This document shows, piece after piece, positions 28,321 through 36,756 of a DNA stretch of 64,000 nt. The stretch spans positions 1 to 64,000 of the forward strand of contig NZ_JAJEKE010000005.1 of NCBI RefSeq assembly GCF_024363565.1. Direction: 5' to 3'. The position numbers and the translations under genes are program-made. How positions within the stretch are numbered: position 1 is the stretch's first letter; every line of letters starts with the position of its first letter. The notes beneath the pieces were generated by a model that saw only the letters and a list, made by a program, of their open reading frames with translations, searched no databases and was not told the DNA's origin. Origin of the DNA: Lutispora saccharofermentans (GTDB taxonomy: Bacteria; Bacillota; Clostridia; Lutisporales; Lutisporaceae).

Positions 28321-29361
28321 CTATTTCATAATTTCTTCGTGAATGTTAACAGGAATCTCGATTTCGCCATTTCTAAATTTTTCAGTAGTTTCTAATATAT
28401 CCTTTTCCACTTCTGCGGGTATGCTACCCCTAAAATCTGCAAATTTAAAGTACTTTGAACCTAAGTCATATATTTTCTTTTCAAGAGTTCCATTTGTATA
28501 GTTCTCAGCAACTTCTCTATACATCATAGGAGTGTCGAGCATAAGGCTTGTCATTATAGCCTTAGGATTGTCTTCATAAAGATCCCAACAGTATCCTATT
28601 ACTTTTGCATCCTTAGATTCTGCAGCTTCATATACACCCTTTGCAGCAGGTCCTGTAACAGTAAATATTACATCTGCTCCCTTTTGTATTTCTAAGAGTG
28701 TCATTTCTCTATGTTTTGCAGTATCCATCCAATCTCCAGCCCAAAATACTATGACTTCTGCATCGGGATTAACATATTTTGCTCCTTCTATTATGCCGCT
28801 GAACAAAGATTTCAAAACTGGAATAGGTGAACCTCCAAGTAAACCTATTGTACCTGTCTTACTTGCCTTAGCTGCTGCTATGCCAACCATATTTCCATAT
28901 TCATAGAAATTTGGTGCAAAGGCTGCAACCTTAGGTGAATCAGGAAGCTCGTCCGCCATTGATGTCATCATCATCCATCTATCCGGGTATTTAGGTGATA
29001 ATTCTTTCCATGATTCTATCATCCCATTATCAGGATATATTATCATGTCATAGTCTTTATCTAAGTAATTCAATGCAGTTTCACTGATTTTTGGATAGGG
29101 AACATTTTCAGCTACGGAAACTTCCCAGTCATATTCATCCTTTAACATCATCAAGCCTTTATAATGAGCTCTATCCCATCCTCCTGCATGTTCAGGATCC
29201 GGTATAGAAAACATAGCGCCTACCTTAACAGTCTTAGGTGTATCTTCTTCCTTCTGTTCAGGCTCCTTTGCAGCATTATTATTTCCTCCACAACCTGCAA
29301 AAACCATAGAAAGCGAAAGAATCAAAACTACTAAAAGCAATAAATTTTTTCTTTTTAACAT
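28321..29361 (-). CDS. BMP family substrate-binding lipoprotein
   Basis: 346 residues. A lipoprotein signal with lipobox SMVFAGC (Cys24) precedes a Bmp/Med periplasmic-binding-like fold: KVGAMFSIPDPEHAGGWDRAHYKG, YPDNGM, IGLLGGSPIPVLKSLFSGIIEGAKYVNP, DVIFTVTGPAAKGVYEAA. Members bind purine nucleosides in several bacteria, but substrates vary. The 127-bp gap after it to the ATPase gene holds only a weak hairpin. Starts at ATG 29361 after GGGGGA. Confidence 0.92.
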   Translation of the reverse strand: MLKRKNLLLLVVLILSLSMVFAGCGGNNNAAKEPEQKEEDTPKTVKVGAMFSIPDPEHAGGWDRAHYKGLMMLKDEYDWEVSVAENVPYPKISETALNYLDKDYDMIIYPDNGMIESWKELSPKYPDRWMMMTSMADELPDSPKVAAFAPNFYEYGNMVGIAAAKASKTGTIGLLGGSPIPVLKSLFSGIIEGAKYVNPDAEVIVFWAGDWMDTAKHREMTLLEIQKGADVIFTVTGPAAKGVYEAAESKDAKVIGYCWDLYEDNPKAIMTSLMLDTPMMYREVAENYTNGTLEKKIYDLGSKYFKFADFRGSIPAEVEKDILETTEKFRNGEIEIPVNIHEEIMK

Positions 29362-29433
29362 TTAATATCCCCCTTTTCATTCCTTAAAATTTTATACATA
29401 TGTCAAAACCAGTAAATATTTAAATAGCAATGT

Positions 29434-30309
29434 TCACCTCCTTATATACAGCTTGCCTACGTCAGCCGGGCCTTTTGTCTGGCCGGTTAATCCAACAACA
29501 AGCAATGTAAGTACATAAGGAAGCATGAAATAGTAATAAGAATTCAAGAAACTTCCCAATGCCTGAGATCTGAAAGCCAGAGCCTCTCCAGCCCCAAATA
29601 TTACAGCTGCAATAGAAGATAGTATCGGATTCCATTTACCAAAATAAACAGCTGCTAAGGCAATAAATCCTCTTCCAAGAGTTATATTATCGGTAAATAC
29701 CCTCACCCATCCAACTGTTAAAGCCGCACCACCAAGAGCGGAAAGCACTGAGGCTATAATAAGTGTAATAAACCTTACTTTTATAACATCTATACCTGCA
29801 GCATCTGCTGCATGGGCGTTTTCACCAACCGAGCGCATTTTGAGTCCTGGCGCCGTTTTAAATAAAAACCACCACATAAACACTGCAAGTATAAAAGCCA
29901 TAACCTCAAAAGGAGAAAATCGGAATATCAGAGGTTTCATCATAGGAATCATCTCTTGAGCTCTGTTGCCTGCAAGTCTAAACACATAGCTTGTTACACC
30001 CAATGCAGCAAGATTGAAAGCTATTCCCACTACTACTTGGTCCGTGGGCAGATATACTGTAATTGCAGCTATAATTATCCCCATTATTATTCCTACTATT
30101 AGAGTTATTAGCACTCCTGCCCATATACTGCCACCAAAAATCGTCCCTAGTATTGCAGTTAAAGCACCGGTTAACATCATACCTTCAACTCCAAGGTACG
30201 AAACCCCTACTCTCTCTGCAATTAATACGCCTAAAGCGCAGTATATAAGCGGCGTGGCTGCCCTTATGGTAGCAAGTAAAAAATCTATACCCCAGCTTGC
30301 ATCCATCAT
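29434..30309 (-). CDS. BMP-type ABC importer permease 2
   Basis: 291 residues if translation starts at ATG 30309; three consecutive ATG codons follow AAGGTG, so the start is uncertain by one or two codons. About eight or nine hydrophobic segments of the BPD_transp_2 family, with ERVGVSYLGVEGMMLTGAL near the N-terminus and SVGENAHAADAAGIDVIKVRF as the coupling loop. It matches NupQ/YufQ. It follows the other permease with minimal spacing. Confidence 0.9.
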   Translation of the reverse strand: MMDASWGIDFLLATIRAATPLIYCALGVLIAERVGVSYLGVEGMMLTGALTAILGTIFGGSIWAGVLITLIVGIIMGIIIAAITVYLPTDQVVVGIAFNLAALGVTSYVFRLAGNRAQEMIPMMKPLIFRFSPFEVMAFILAVFMWWFLFKTAPGLKMRSVGENAHAADAAGIDVIKVRFITLIIASVLSALGGAALTVGWVRVFTDNITLGRGFIALAAVYFGKWNPILSSIAAVIFGAGEALAFRSQALGSFLNSYYYFMLPYVLTLLVVGLTGQTKGPADVGKLYIRR

Positions 30310-30320
30310 CATCACACCTT

Positions 30321-31433
30321 TCAATTCTTACCTTTTAATTTTCTAAGCATAAACCATGAATTAAGACATACAAAAAGCACTACGGGTATACCCTGCATAA
30401 TAGATATCATTGCTGAGGGAACTCCTGTCATGGCCTGCATATACCTTGCTCCTGTCTCAAGTATTGCAAGTATAAATGCCACAGGAATAATGCCCAAAGG
30501 ATTAGCACCTAAAAATGCAACAGATACACCTGTAAATCCCCAAGGCAAAGCCCAACCTTCAGCTACTCTATAGGTAACACCCATAACCTCTATTCCTCCT
30601 GCAAGACCTGCCAAAGCAGCACCGGCAATAACTGAGCCTTTAAGTATTTTGCCTACATTAATTCCTGCAGTTTTTGCAGCTTGCTGATTATAGCCTACAG
30701 CTTTTAGCTGAAATCCTGTAACGGAATTTTTCATAAGCCATGCTGCTATAAGAGCTATCAAAACAGCAAGCCATACACCTATGTGTACCCCTGTAGCTGA
30801 TGGAAATGCCATAAGCTGATATTCGGCAGGAACAGCCCTTGTAGCACCATAAAATGCCTTGGGATCTTTCATCACGCTAGTAACTAGTGCGTACACAAGA
30901 TTTACACATGTAAAATTCATCATAATAGTAGTTGTAACTTCATTTGCACCTCTTTTAACCTTTAAAAACAGAGGTATCAAAACCGCTACTATACCAACTG
31001 CCATAGAAACCAACAACGCTACAGTTATTACAACAAAAGGGCTTCCCTTCATATTAGTGGTTACAAATACTGCAGCTAAGGCTCCTATCTCAAGCTGACC
31101 TTGGCCTCCTATATTGAAAAAGCCTGCTTTATAAGGTATATATACTGCTAAACCAGTAAGTATTAGAGGCGCCATTTGCATCAATGTAAAGACTATTGAT
31201 CTTTTACCTCTCAATGCACCCTGAAATAGAGAACTTATTACTGCCCAAGGGTCAGCACCATATATAAGGGACATCAATGCCAAAACGGCAAGAGAAATCA
31301 ATAATGATAAAATCGAAATACTGAATTCTGATTTAAAAATCCATTGAATAAAACTAGATCCTTTACTTTTTCTGATGGTAGATTTGCTATCCACCTGTCT
31401 CACCCCCTTAAGTCTGCTACCAAATAAACTCAT
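30321..31433 (-). CDS. BMP-type ABC importer permease 1
   Basis: 370 residues from ATG 31433 (AAGG seven bases upstream). A GTG at 31394 has a much stronger AAGGGGGTGA and may be the true start, giving 357 residues. It has about ten hydrophobic segments, GGQGQLEIGALAAVF and the coupling loop LKAVGYNQQAAKTAGINVGKI. It corresponds to NupP/YufP. It sits 12 bp after the DUF917 gene. Confidence 0.9.
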   Translation of the reverse strand: MSLFGSRLKGVRQVDSKSTIRKSKGSSFIQWIFKSEFSISILSLLISLAVLALMSLIYGADPWAVISSLFQGALRGKRSIVFTLMQMAPLILTGLAVYIPYKAGFFNIGGQGQLEIGALAAVFVTTNMKGSPFVVITVALLVSMAVGIVAVLIPLFLKVKRGANEVTTTIMMNFTCVNLVYALVTSVMKDPKAFYGATRAVPAEYQLMAFPSATGVHIGVWLAVLIALIAAWLMKNSVTGFQLKAVGYNQQAAKTAGINVGKILKGSVIAGAALAGLAGGIEVMGVTYRVAEGWALPWGFTGVSVAFLGANPLGIIPVAFILAILETGARYMQAMTGVPSAMISIMQGIPVVLFVCLNSWFMLRKLKGKN

Positions 31434-31445
31434 ATATCATCCTTG

Positions 31446-32576
31446 TTAAGCCTTGTTCAACTCTTCCATAGGAATAAATGAAACCTCAGGATGTCCATAC
31501 CTTGAGCCTCCAAAAGCTTCTGCAATTTCAGGATTTTTAAGCACTGCTCTTAGTCTGTCGTGACATGGTTGTCCTACTAATACCATATCTCTTCCCTCTT
31601 CGATGTCTGTGCTTAGTATGCCGCTTCCATCCTTTTCATCTAACATACATACCAAATCCGGGAATACCGTTCTAAGTTTTCCGTCAATCCAAAGAGCCAT
31701 AGTTTCGTTCTTTATGACTAATTTTGCTTCTTTCCCAGCAAAATCGGCTCTTCCCTTTAACACTACATTTGTTATATAAAAGCCACCCTTGTCCTCACCT
31801 TGAAGCTTTTCAACTCTGCCCTGAAACAGCTTTATTCCTCCAAGTTGTCCTATAACTGCACTGATTGGATCGCTGCCTTCTTTTCTTGCTTTCATCAGGG
31901 ATCGGCCTATTTTGATTGCTCCAGTTATAGTATTTGGTATAACAGACCTTTTCAGCTCTGCTCCACTCATGGGATAGTGACTATTGGCACCCATACCTCC
32001 GCCTTTTGTTATCATCCATCTTCCTATTTCATCAGCAAAGGTTGGTTTGCTCTGCTCAGAAACTATTATAGTGTTTCCCATGGTATCAACTAAAGGCATA
32101 GGCACAAGAGATATACCATGACCTAAGAAGCTTGCCATTTGGGTCTCCGGTGCTGATCTTCCAACTGAATCACCATCAATAGTACTAATGCCCATTCTTG
32201 CAGCAAGAGATAGTATTACAGGTGTATTCAATCCTCCTACCTCAAAAGGTACAACATAGTCAATTTCCTTGCCCTTGTAAGCAGACATGGCTTTTGCAGC
32301 CTCAATAAGCTCAAACCTTTTTTCCCATCCTTTGATTAGCTTTCCAGTATCCATTCTATCTAGAATACTAACTGAACCCATTATTCCACCGCTTATAACA
32401 AAGGCATCATCAGGCACATCCTGCGGGTCAATCAGTGTTATTTCTCTTTTTATACTAAATTCATTTTCCAATATAGCTTTTCCTAGCTTCGGACTTCCTC
32501 CTCCGCCTGTGCCGACAATTGCCAGACCCTCAAGCAAAGGTTCAATATCAGAAGCTGTAAAAACATATTTTCTCAT
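31446..32576 (-). CDS. DUF917 family protein
   Basis: 376 residues, normal for DUF917 (the S-Me-THD/hydantoinase-associated family). Seen: GLAIVGTGGGGSPKLGKAIL near the N-terminus, FEVGGLNTPV, TIDGDSVGRSAPETQM, and a C-terminal beta domain with VGQPCHDRLR. One family member desulfurises methylthiohydantoin, and others lie in hydantoin or amino-acid catabolic loci, so a small N-containing substrate is likely. It lies between the IclR regulator and the importer. Starts at ATG 32576 after GGAGGA. Confidence 0.88.
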   Translation of the reverse strand: MRKYVFTASDIEPLLEGLAIVGTGGGGSPKLGKAILENEFSIKREITLIDPQDVPDDAFVISGGIMGSVSILDRMDTGKLIKGWEKRFELIEAAKAMSAYKGKEIDYVVPFEVGGLNTPVILSLAARMGISTIDGDSVGRSAPETQMASFLGHGISLVPMPLVDTMGNTIIVSEQSKPTFADEIGRWMITKGGGMGANSHYPMSGAELKRSVIPNTITGAIKIGRSLMKARKEGSDPISAVIGQLGGIKLFQGRVEKLQGEDKGGFYITNVVLKGRADFAGKEAKLVIKNETMALWIDGKLRTVFPDLVCMLDEKDGSGILSTDIEEGRDMVLVGQPCHDRLRAVLKNPEIAEAFGGSRYGHPEVSFIPMEELNKA

Positions 32577-32610
32577 ACTAATCCTCCAATTCTAATGAAA
32601 CTCTAACCGA

Positions 32611-33390
32611 TTACACATATCCCATTCTCTTGGAAATCTCTTTAGCAGCATTTACTACGTAAATTGACATCTCTTCTACTTTATCCCTTGTAATCTGTAT
32701 TACAGTTCCAGAAATGCTAACTGCACCAATAGGTTTACCTGAATTATCAAAAATCGTCGATGCTATACATCTTATAGATTCTTCATTCTCATTTTCGTCA
32801 ACGGCATAGCCCTTTGCTCTTACTTCTTTAAGATGTTCTTTAAAATCTTCAACAGTTATAATAGTCTGATCCGTCAATCTGGGCATACCTTTAACATTAA
32901 GATGTCTTACTGTCTCTTCTTCCGGTAAATATGCACATATAGCTTTCCCTAGAGAGGTACTGTGAATATAGCTTCTCTGTCCTATATATGAAGCCATTTG
33001 AATGCTTGTTTGGCTTTCAACCTTATCGATATATACAATTTCACTATCTATTAATAGAGCAAGATGAACAGTAAGCTTAGTAGCTTCCCCTAGTTTTTTT
33101 AGGATTGGCTCCGCCTGTTTCCTTATGTCCAAAGCCTCTTTTACTATACCTCCAAGTTCCATAAGCTTAAGACCTAAATGATATTTGTCTTCATCGTAAT
33201 CCTTGTCAACATAGCCACATTTTTGGAGAGTTGTTATAAGCCTATGGACAGTACCCTTTGCAAGATTTATATTCTTGCTAATCTCGGTAATGCCCTTAGG
33301 CCTCCCTTTATCTTCCGCTAAATAATTTAAGATTGTTACGCCTCTCTCCAATGAGCGTACGGTTGTTTTTTCTTCATCATCATTTTTCAA
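32611..33390 (-). CDS. IclR family transcriptional regulator
   Basis: 259 residues from a TTG at 33390 (LKNDDEEKTTV), eight bases after AAAGGAGG. Upstream in-frame ATGs would run into the aminotransferase gene and lack ribosome binding sites. Winged helix SLERGVTILNYLAEDKGRPKGITEISKNINLAKGTVHRLITTL, then an effector domain with HSTSLGKAICAYLP, GYAVDENENEESIRCIASTIF and GAVSISG. Likely the local regulator. Two similar operator-like sequences lie at 34663-34678 and 34928-34943, in front of its own operon and of the KDPG aldolase operon. Confidence 0.92.
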   Translation of the reverse strand: MKNDDEEKTTVRSLERGVTILNYLAEDKGRPKGITEISKNINLAKGTVHRLITTLQKCGYVDKDYDEDKYHLGLKLMELGGIVKEALDIRKQAEPILKKLGEATKLTVHLALLIDSEIVYIDKVESQTSIQMASYIGQRSYIHSTSLGKAICAYLPEEETVRHLNVKGMPRLTDQTIITVEDFKEHLKEVRAKGYAVDENENEESIRCIASTIFDNSGKPIGAVSISGTVIQITRDKVEEMSIYVVNAAKEISKRMGYV

Positions 33391-33409
33391 AAAATAATCC
33401 TCCTTTCGG

Positions 33410-34627
33410 CTAAAACTCAAACGCACATAGAACATCATGGGCTTCTTTAAGAGCTTTTCCAGTATCAACCTCTGCACCAAAATGCTTCAAACTATTGCCT
33501 AGTGCAGATATGGTTGGCAATATATATTTTGGAGATGCAGATATGCCCATTGTGCCTATTCTTACATTATCAGGCCCTATTTCGCCATTGCCCAAGGCTA
33601 CTAAATATTTCTCCAGCATGTACTGTCTAAAATCTCTTTCTAAAATACCTTTAGGCAGTCTTACAACTGTTACAACGTCTGAAACTAACTTTTCATCCTT
33701 CGTTACCCTTTCAAGGCCTAGTGCATCCATGGCATTTCTTACTGCTTTTCCTGCAAAGCTATGACGTTTTATTCTTTTTTCCATGCCCTCAGATAAAATA
33801 TCCTCCAAAGCACCTTGCAGGCCCCATACCAAAGTTGCCGGCAAAGATACTTCATGAGGAGCCCTTGCAGTAAATTTAGGTTCTTCCCCTCCGGTTTTCC
33901 ACCACTGATGATATTTCTTTACCTTGATTTCATGATACCTTCTCCATGTCTCCAGATCTAAAGAAAGAGAGCTTATTTCTGTCTTCCTGTTCTTTATCTT
34001 TTCATATACCTTATTGCTAATAGCAATAGATGCAATCCCCTGAGGTCCATTCATGCACTTTTGTGCACTGCCGAAGCATAGATCAATACCCCACTTGTCT
34101 GTCTCTAGTTCTACTCCTGCTATAGAAGATATTGCATCCACGGCAAATATGATGTCCAAATCTTTGCAAAGTTTCCCAAGCTCCTCAACAGGCTGCATGG
34201 CGCCCGTTGTAGTCTCATCATGTACTACATAAAGGCCCTTAATATTCTTATTCTTTTTAATAATATCCCTTACCTTTTCAATATCTACTTCCTTACCATA
34301 TTCAACCTTAAATTCAACTGGAGTAACACCGATAATTTCAAGTATACTCTTAGCCACTGCTCCAAAAATTCCAGTATTTATTACCAGAACTGCTTCTCCT
34401 TCTTCAAAAGTGCTCCTTAATCCCATTTCTATTGCATAGGTGCCAGTACCAGTAATAATGAGCACTTCATTGTCTGTCTTATAAATCTTCTTTAACATCT
34501 CTACCGTTTTTTCTTCAGTTTCAAAATATGCGGGATAATAAATAGGCTGATTTGCCTGCTGCCCCATTCTCCTTAAAGCAGTATACGAAAGAAATGTTTG
34601 TCCACAGCTCATGTTTATATACGCCAT
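33410..34627 (-). CDS. Class V aminotransferase (PucG / alanine-glyoxylate type)
   Basis: 405 residues. TGTGTYAIEMGLRSTFEEGEAVLVINTGIFG, HDETTTGAMQPVEELGKLC, FAVDAISSIAG, and the PLP lysine in FGSAQKCMNGPQGIASIAIS. This clade includes alanine-glyoxylate and (S)-ureidoglycine-glyoxylate aminotransferases. Length is about 20 residues more than typical. It is the first gene of the operon, at ATG 34627 after GGAGGG, so the promoter and operator lie at 34660-34720. With a BMP importer and Mo hydroxylase downstream, purine-derived ureides are one possible substrate class, not proven. Confidence 0.9.
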   Translation of the reverse strand: MAYINMSCGQTFLSYTALRRMGQQANQPIYYPAYFETEEKTVEMLKKIYKTDNEVLIITGTGTYAIEMGLRSTFEEGEAVLVINTGIFGAVAKSILEIIGVTPVEFKVEYGKEVDIEKVRDIIKKNKNIKGLYVVHDETTTGAMQPVEELGKLCKDLDIIFAVDAISSIAGVELETDKWGIDLCFGSAQKCMNGPQGIASIAISNKVYEKIKNRKTEISSLSLDLETWRRYHEIKVKKYHQWWKTGGEEPKFTARAPHEVSLPATLVWGLQGALEDILSEGMEKRIKRHSFAGKAVRNAMDALGLERVTKDEKLVSDVVTVVRLPKGILERDFRQYMLEKYLVALGNGEIGPDNVRIGTMGISASPKYILPTISALGNSLKHFGAEVDTGKALKEAHDVLCAFEF

Positions 34628-34661
34628 ATGCTTCCCTCCATAGTATTATTTGTATCGTATG

Positions 34662-34680
34662 ATGGAACGCCGTTTCCAAA
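34662..34680 (-). promoter_or_regulatory. Operator-like dyad before the catabolic operon
   Basis: On the plus strand TGGAACGCCGTTTCCA (34663-34678) is an imperfect palindrome with AACGcCGTT at its centre. It sits downstream of AT-rich -10-like sequence for the minus operon and 35 bp before the aminotransferase start. It matches the site at 34928-34943 in 14 of 16 bases. Confidence 0.55.
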
Positions 34681-34923
34681 TCATATATTCTATTCGTCAT
34701 TATTCGATTAAATCCTTCTTTTATATACAACAAATCTTTTAAATATTACAAATTTTGTGTTAGAATAATCACAATCCAGGCTTACTTTGTTATTCGTGTC
34801 AACTCCAGGATAGAAGGTAACTTTCTTATTAATGAAATTGCCTATGTCATAAACGAGAAAAAACAGATTTAAAATTTTTTAAAAATTTTGAAGGATTTTT
34901 CGATTTCAAATAGAATAGGTTAA

Positions 34924-34955
34924 TATAATGGTACGCCGTTTCACTTAATGAAACG
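34924..34955 (+). promoter_or_regulatory. -10 element and operator of the KDPG aldolase operon
   Basis: TATAAT (34924-34929) is directly overlapped by ATGGTACGCCGTTTCA (34928-34943) and then the perfect dyad CGTTTCA-CTTAA-TGAAACG (34937-34955). This is repressor geometry. The half-site TGAAAC/GTTTCA is the type bound by KdgR-like IclR proteins. The -35 region is weak. Confidence 0.55.
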
Positions 34956-34970
34956 TAAAAATTAGTTTTG

Positions 34971-35023
34971 TATCAACCCCATTGAAACATCTTATTCGTA
35001 ACGCTATGTTTCATGGGTTGATA
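34971..35023 (+). repeat. Long inverted repeat in KDG operon leader
   Basis: TATCAACCCcATtGAAACAT (34971-34990) pairs with ATGTTTCATGGGTTGATA (35006-35023), an 18-bp stem with two bulged bases and a 15-nt loop. It has no T tract, so it is not a standard terminator. It ends about 15 nt before the ribosome binding site. Confidence 0.7.
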
Positions 35024-35053
35024 TATTACGTTCAATTATGGGAGGTCGGTTTT

Positions 35054-35695
35054 ATGAGAAGAATTGAAACAATAAGAAAAATAGCAGACTTGGGTATTGT
35101 TGCTGTGGTCAGAACCGAGTCAAAGGAGCAAGGCATTAAGATCGTTGATGCCATAAAGAATGGCGGTATTAAAGCCATTGAAATTACTATGACGGTGCCT
35201 GGAGCTTTAGACATAATTAACGAGATATCTGAGACTTATAAAAATGAAGATATCCTGATCGGTGCAGGCACGGTACTGGATCCTGAGAGCGCAAGGGCGT
35301 GTATGTTAGCCGGTGCTCAGTATATTATAAGCCCAAATTTGAACATCGAAACTTTAAAAATTTGCAATCGCTATAGAATCCCTTCATTTCCCGGTGTTAT
35401 GACAGTCAAGGAGGCTCTGGAGGCCATGGAGTACGGCGCTGAAATATTGAAGCTCTTTCCGGGCAGCGCTTTCGGGCCATCAATAATAAAGGCTTTCAAG
35501 GGCCCTTTGCCATATGCCAATTTTATGCCCACAGGCGGGGTAGATATCGATAATGTAAAGGACTGGTTTGAGGCCGGAGCAGTAGCCATTGCCACCGGCA
35601 GCAACCTTACAAAGGGTGCTAAATCGGGAAATTATGAATTAGTAACTGAAACAGCTAAAAAATTTGTAGAAGAAGTAGCTAAGTATAAAAAATAG
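35054..35695 (+). CDS. eda: Bifunctional KDPG / 4-hydroxy-2-oxoglutarate aldolase
   Basis: 213 residues from ATG 35054 (MRRIETIRKIAD), six bases after GGGAGGTC; an upstream ATG at 34982 lies within the leader hairpin and has no ribosome binding site. Active-site Glu in GIKAIEITMTVPG and the Schiff-base Lys in EILKLFPGSAFG are present, with GAGTVLDP and PTGGV. It splits 2-keto-3-deoxy-6-phosphogluconate to pyruvate and glyceraldehyde-3-phosphate. With the kinase 11 bp downstream it completes the end of hexuronate or gluconate breakdown. Confidence 0.94.
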   Translation: MRRIETIRKIADLGIVAVVRTESKEQGIKIVDAIKNGGIKAIEITMTVPGALDIINEISETYKNEDILIGAGTVLDPESARACMLAGAQYIISPNLNIETLKICNRYRIPSFPGVMTVKEALEAMEYGAEILKLFPGSAFGPSIIKAFKGPLPYANFMPTGGVDIDNVKDWFEAGAVAIATGSNLTKGAKSGNYELVTETAKKFVEEVAKYKK

Positions 35696-35706
35696 GGGGT
35701 AATCTT

Positions 35707-36729
35707 ATGGGTAAGTTCGTAACATTGGGAGAAATAATGTTAAGGCTTTCTCCTATCGGATATGAAAGATTTGTTCAAGCAAATAAGTTTAATGTTTTTT
35801 TTGCAGGAGGAGAAGCCAATGTGGCTGCATCTTTAGCAAACTATGGCCTGGATAGCCATTATGTAACAAAGCTTCCCGCTCATGAAATAGGACAAGCCGC
35901 CATAAATGAAATGAGACGCTTCGGTATAAAGACCGATTACATAGTCAGAGGCGGAGACAGAATAGGCGTATACTTTTGTGAGAAGGGAGCTTCCCAAAGG
36001 CCTTCCAAAGTCATATATGATAGGGCAAATTCTGCTATAGCAGAGGCCAAAAGAGAAGATTTTGATTGGAAAAAGGTATTTGAAGGAGCTGAATGGTTCC
36101 ACTTTACAGGAATAACCCCTGCATTATCCGATAATTGCGTCGAGATCACGTTAGATGCTTTAAAGGCTGCAAAAGAAGCAGGTGCCACAATCAGCGTTGA
36201 TTTAAACTATAGAAAGAAATTATGGAGCACAGAAAAAGCGGGCAAAGTTATGGCCGAGCTCGTCAAGCACTGTGATGTTGTGATTGCTAATGAAGAAGAT
36301 GCAGAGAAGGTATTTGGAATAAAAGCCGGAAAAACAGATGTAACTGAAGGCAAGTTGTGTGATGAAGGCTATAAGGCAGTAGCAAAAGAGCTGTATGATA
36401 GATTTGGTCTAAAATATGTTGCCATCACTTTAAGGGAAAGCTATTCCGCTTCTGATAACGGGTGGTCGGGCATGCTATATGACGGCAAAAACTATTATAA
36501 ATCAAAGAAATATGATGTTCATATCGTTGACCGTGTTGGCGGTGGAGATTCCTTCTGCGGCGGCCTCATATATGGGCTTTCCTCGGGTATGGATAACCAA
36601 TCCGCTTTAGAGTTTGCAGCAGCTGCTTCTTGTTTGAAACACACTATTGAAGGTGATTTTAATATGATGTCCGTTGATGAAGTGATGAACCTGATGAAAG
36701 GCGACGCTTCGGGCAGGGTACAAAGATAA
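35707..36729 (+). CDS. kdgK: 2-keto-3-deoxygluconate kinase (PfkB family)
   Basis: 340 residues. N-terminal GEIMLRLSP and FAGGEANVAASLANYGLDSHYVTKLP; C-terminal PfkB signature VDRVGGGDSFCGGLIYGL with the catalytic Asp. It makes KDPG for the aldolase encoded just upstream. No hexuronate isomerase, reductase or dehydratase gene is in the window, so KDG must come from enzymes encoded elsewhere. Confidence 0.92.
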   Translation: MGKFVTLGEIMLRLSPIGYERFVQANKFNVFFAGGEANVAASLANYGLDSHYVTKLPAHEIGQAAINEMRRFGIKTDYIVRGGDRIGVYFCEKGASQRPSKVIYDRANSAIAEAKREDFDWKKVFEGAEWFHFTGITPALSDNCVEITLDALKAAKEAGATISVDLNYRKKLWSTEKAGKVMAELVKHCDVVIANEEDAEKVFGIKAGKTDVTEGKLCDEGYKAVAKELYDRFGLKYVAITLRESYSASDNGWSGMLYDGKNYYKSKKYDVHIVDRVGGGDSFCGGLIYGLSSGMDNQSALEFAAAASCLKHTIEGDFNMMSVDEVMNLMKGDASGRVQR

Positions 36730-36756
36730 AATGTGTTATAGGGAGGTCAATAGCTT

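Larger units (their letters stand above)
34628..35053. other. Divergent intergenic region between catabolic and KDG operons
   Basis: 426 bp with no credible gene. It contains two related operator-like palindromes (34663-34678 and 34928-34943), a TATAAT (34924-34929) for the rightward operon, a second dyad CGTTTCA-N5-TGAAACG (34937-34955), and an 18-bp inverted repeat in the leader (34971-35023). The middle (34740-34900) is AT-rich with nothing recognisable. Confidence 0.7.

Noticed and set aside
34521-34733. 70-codon minus-strand frame across the aminotransferase promoter
   Set aside because: It covers the operator and promoter and overlaps the real gene in another frame.
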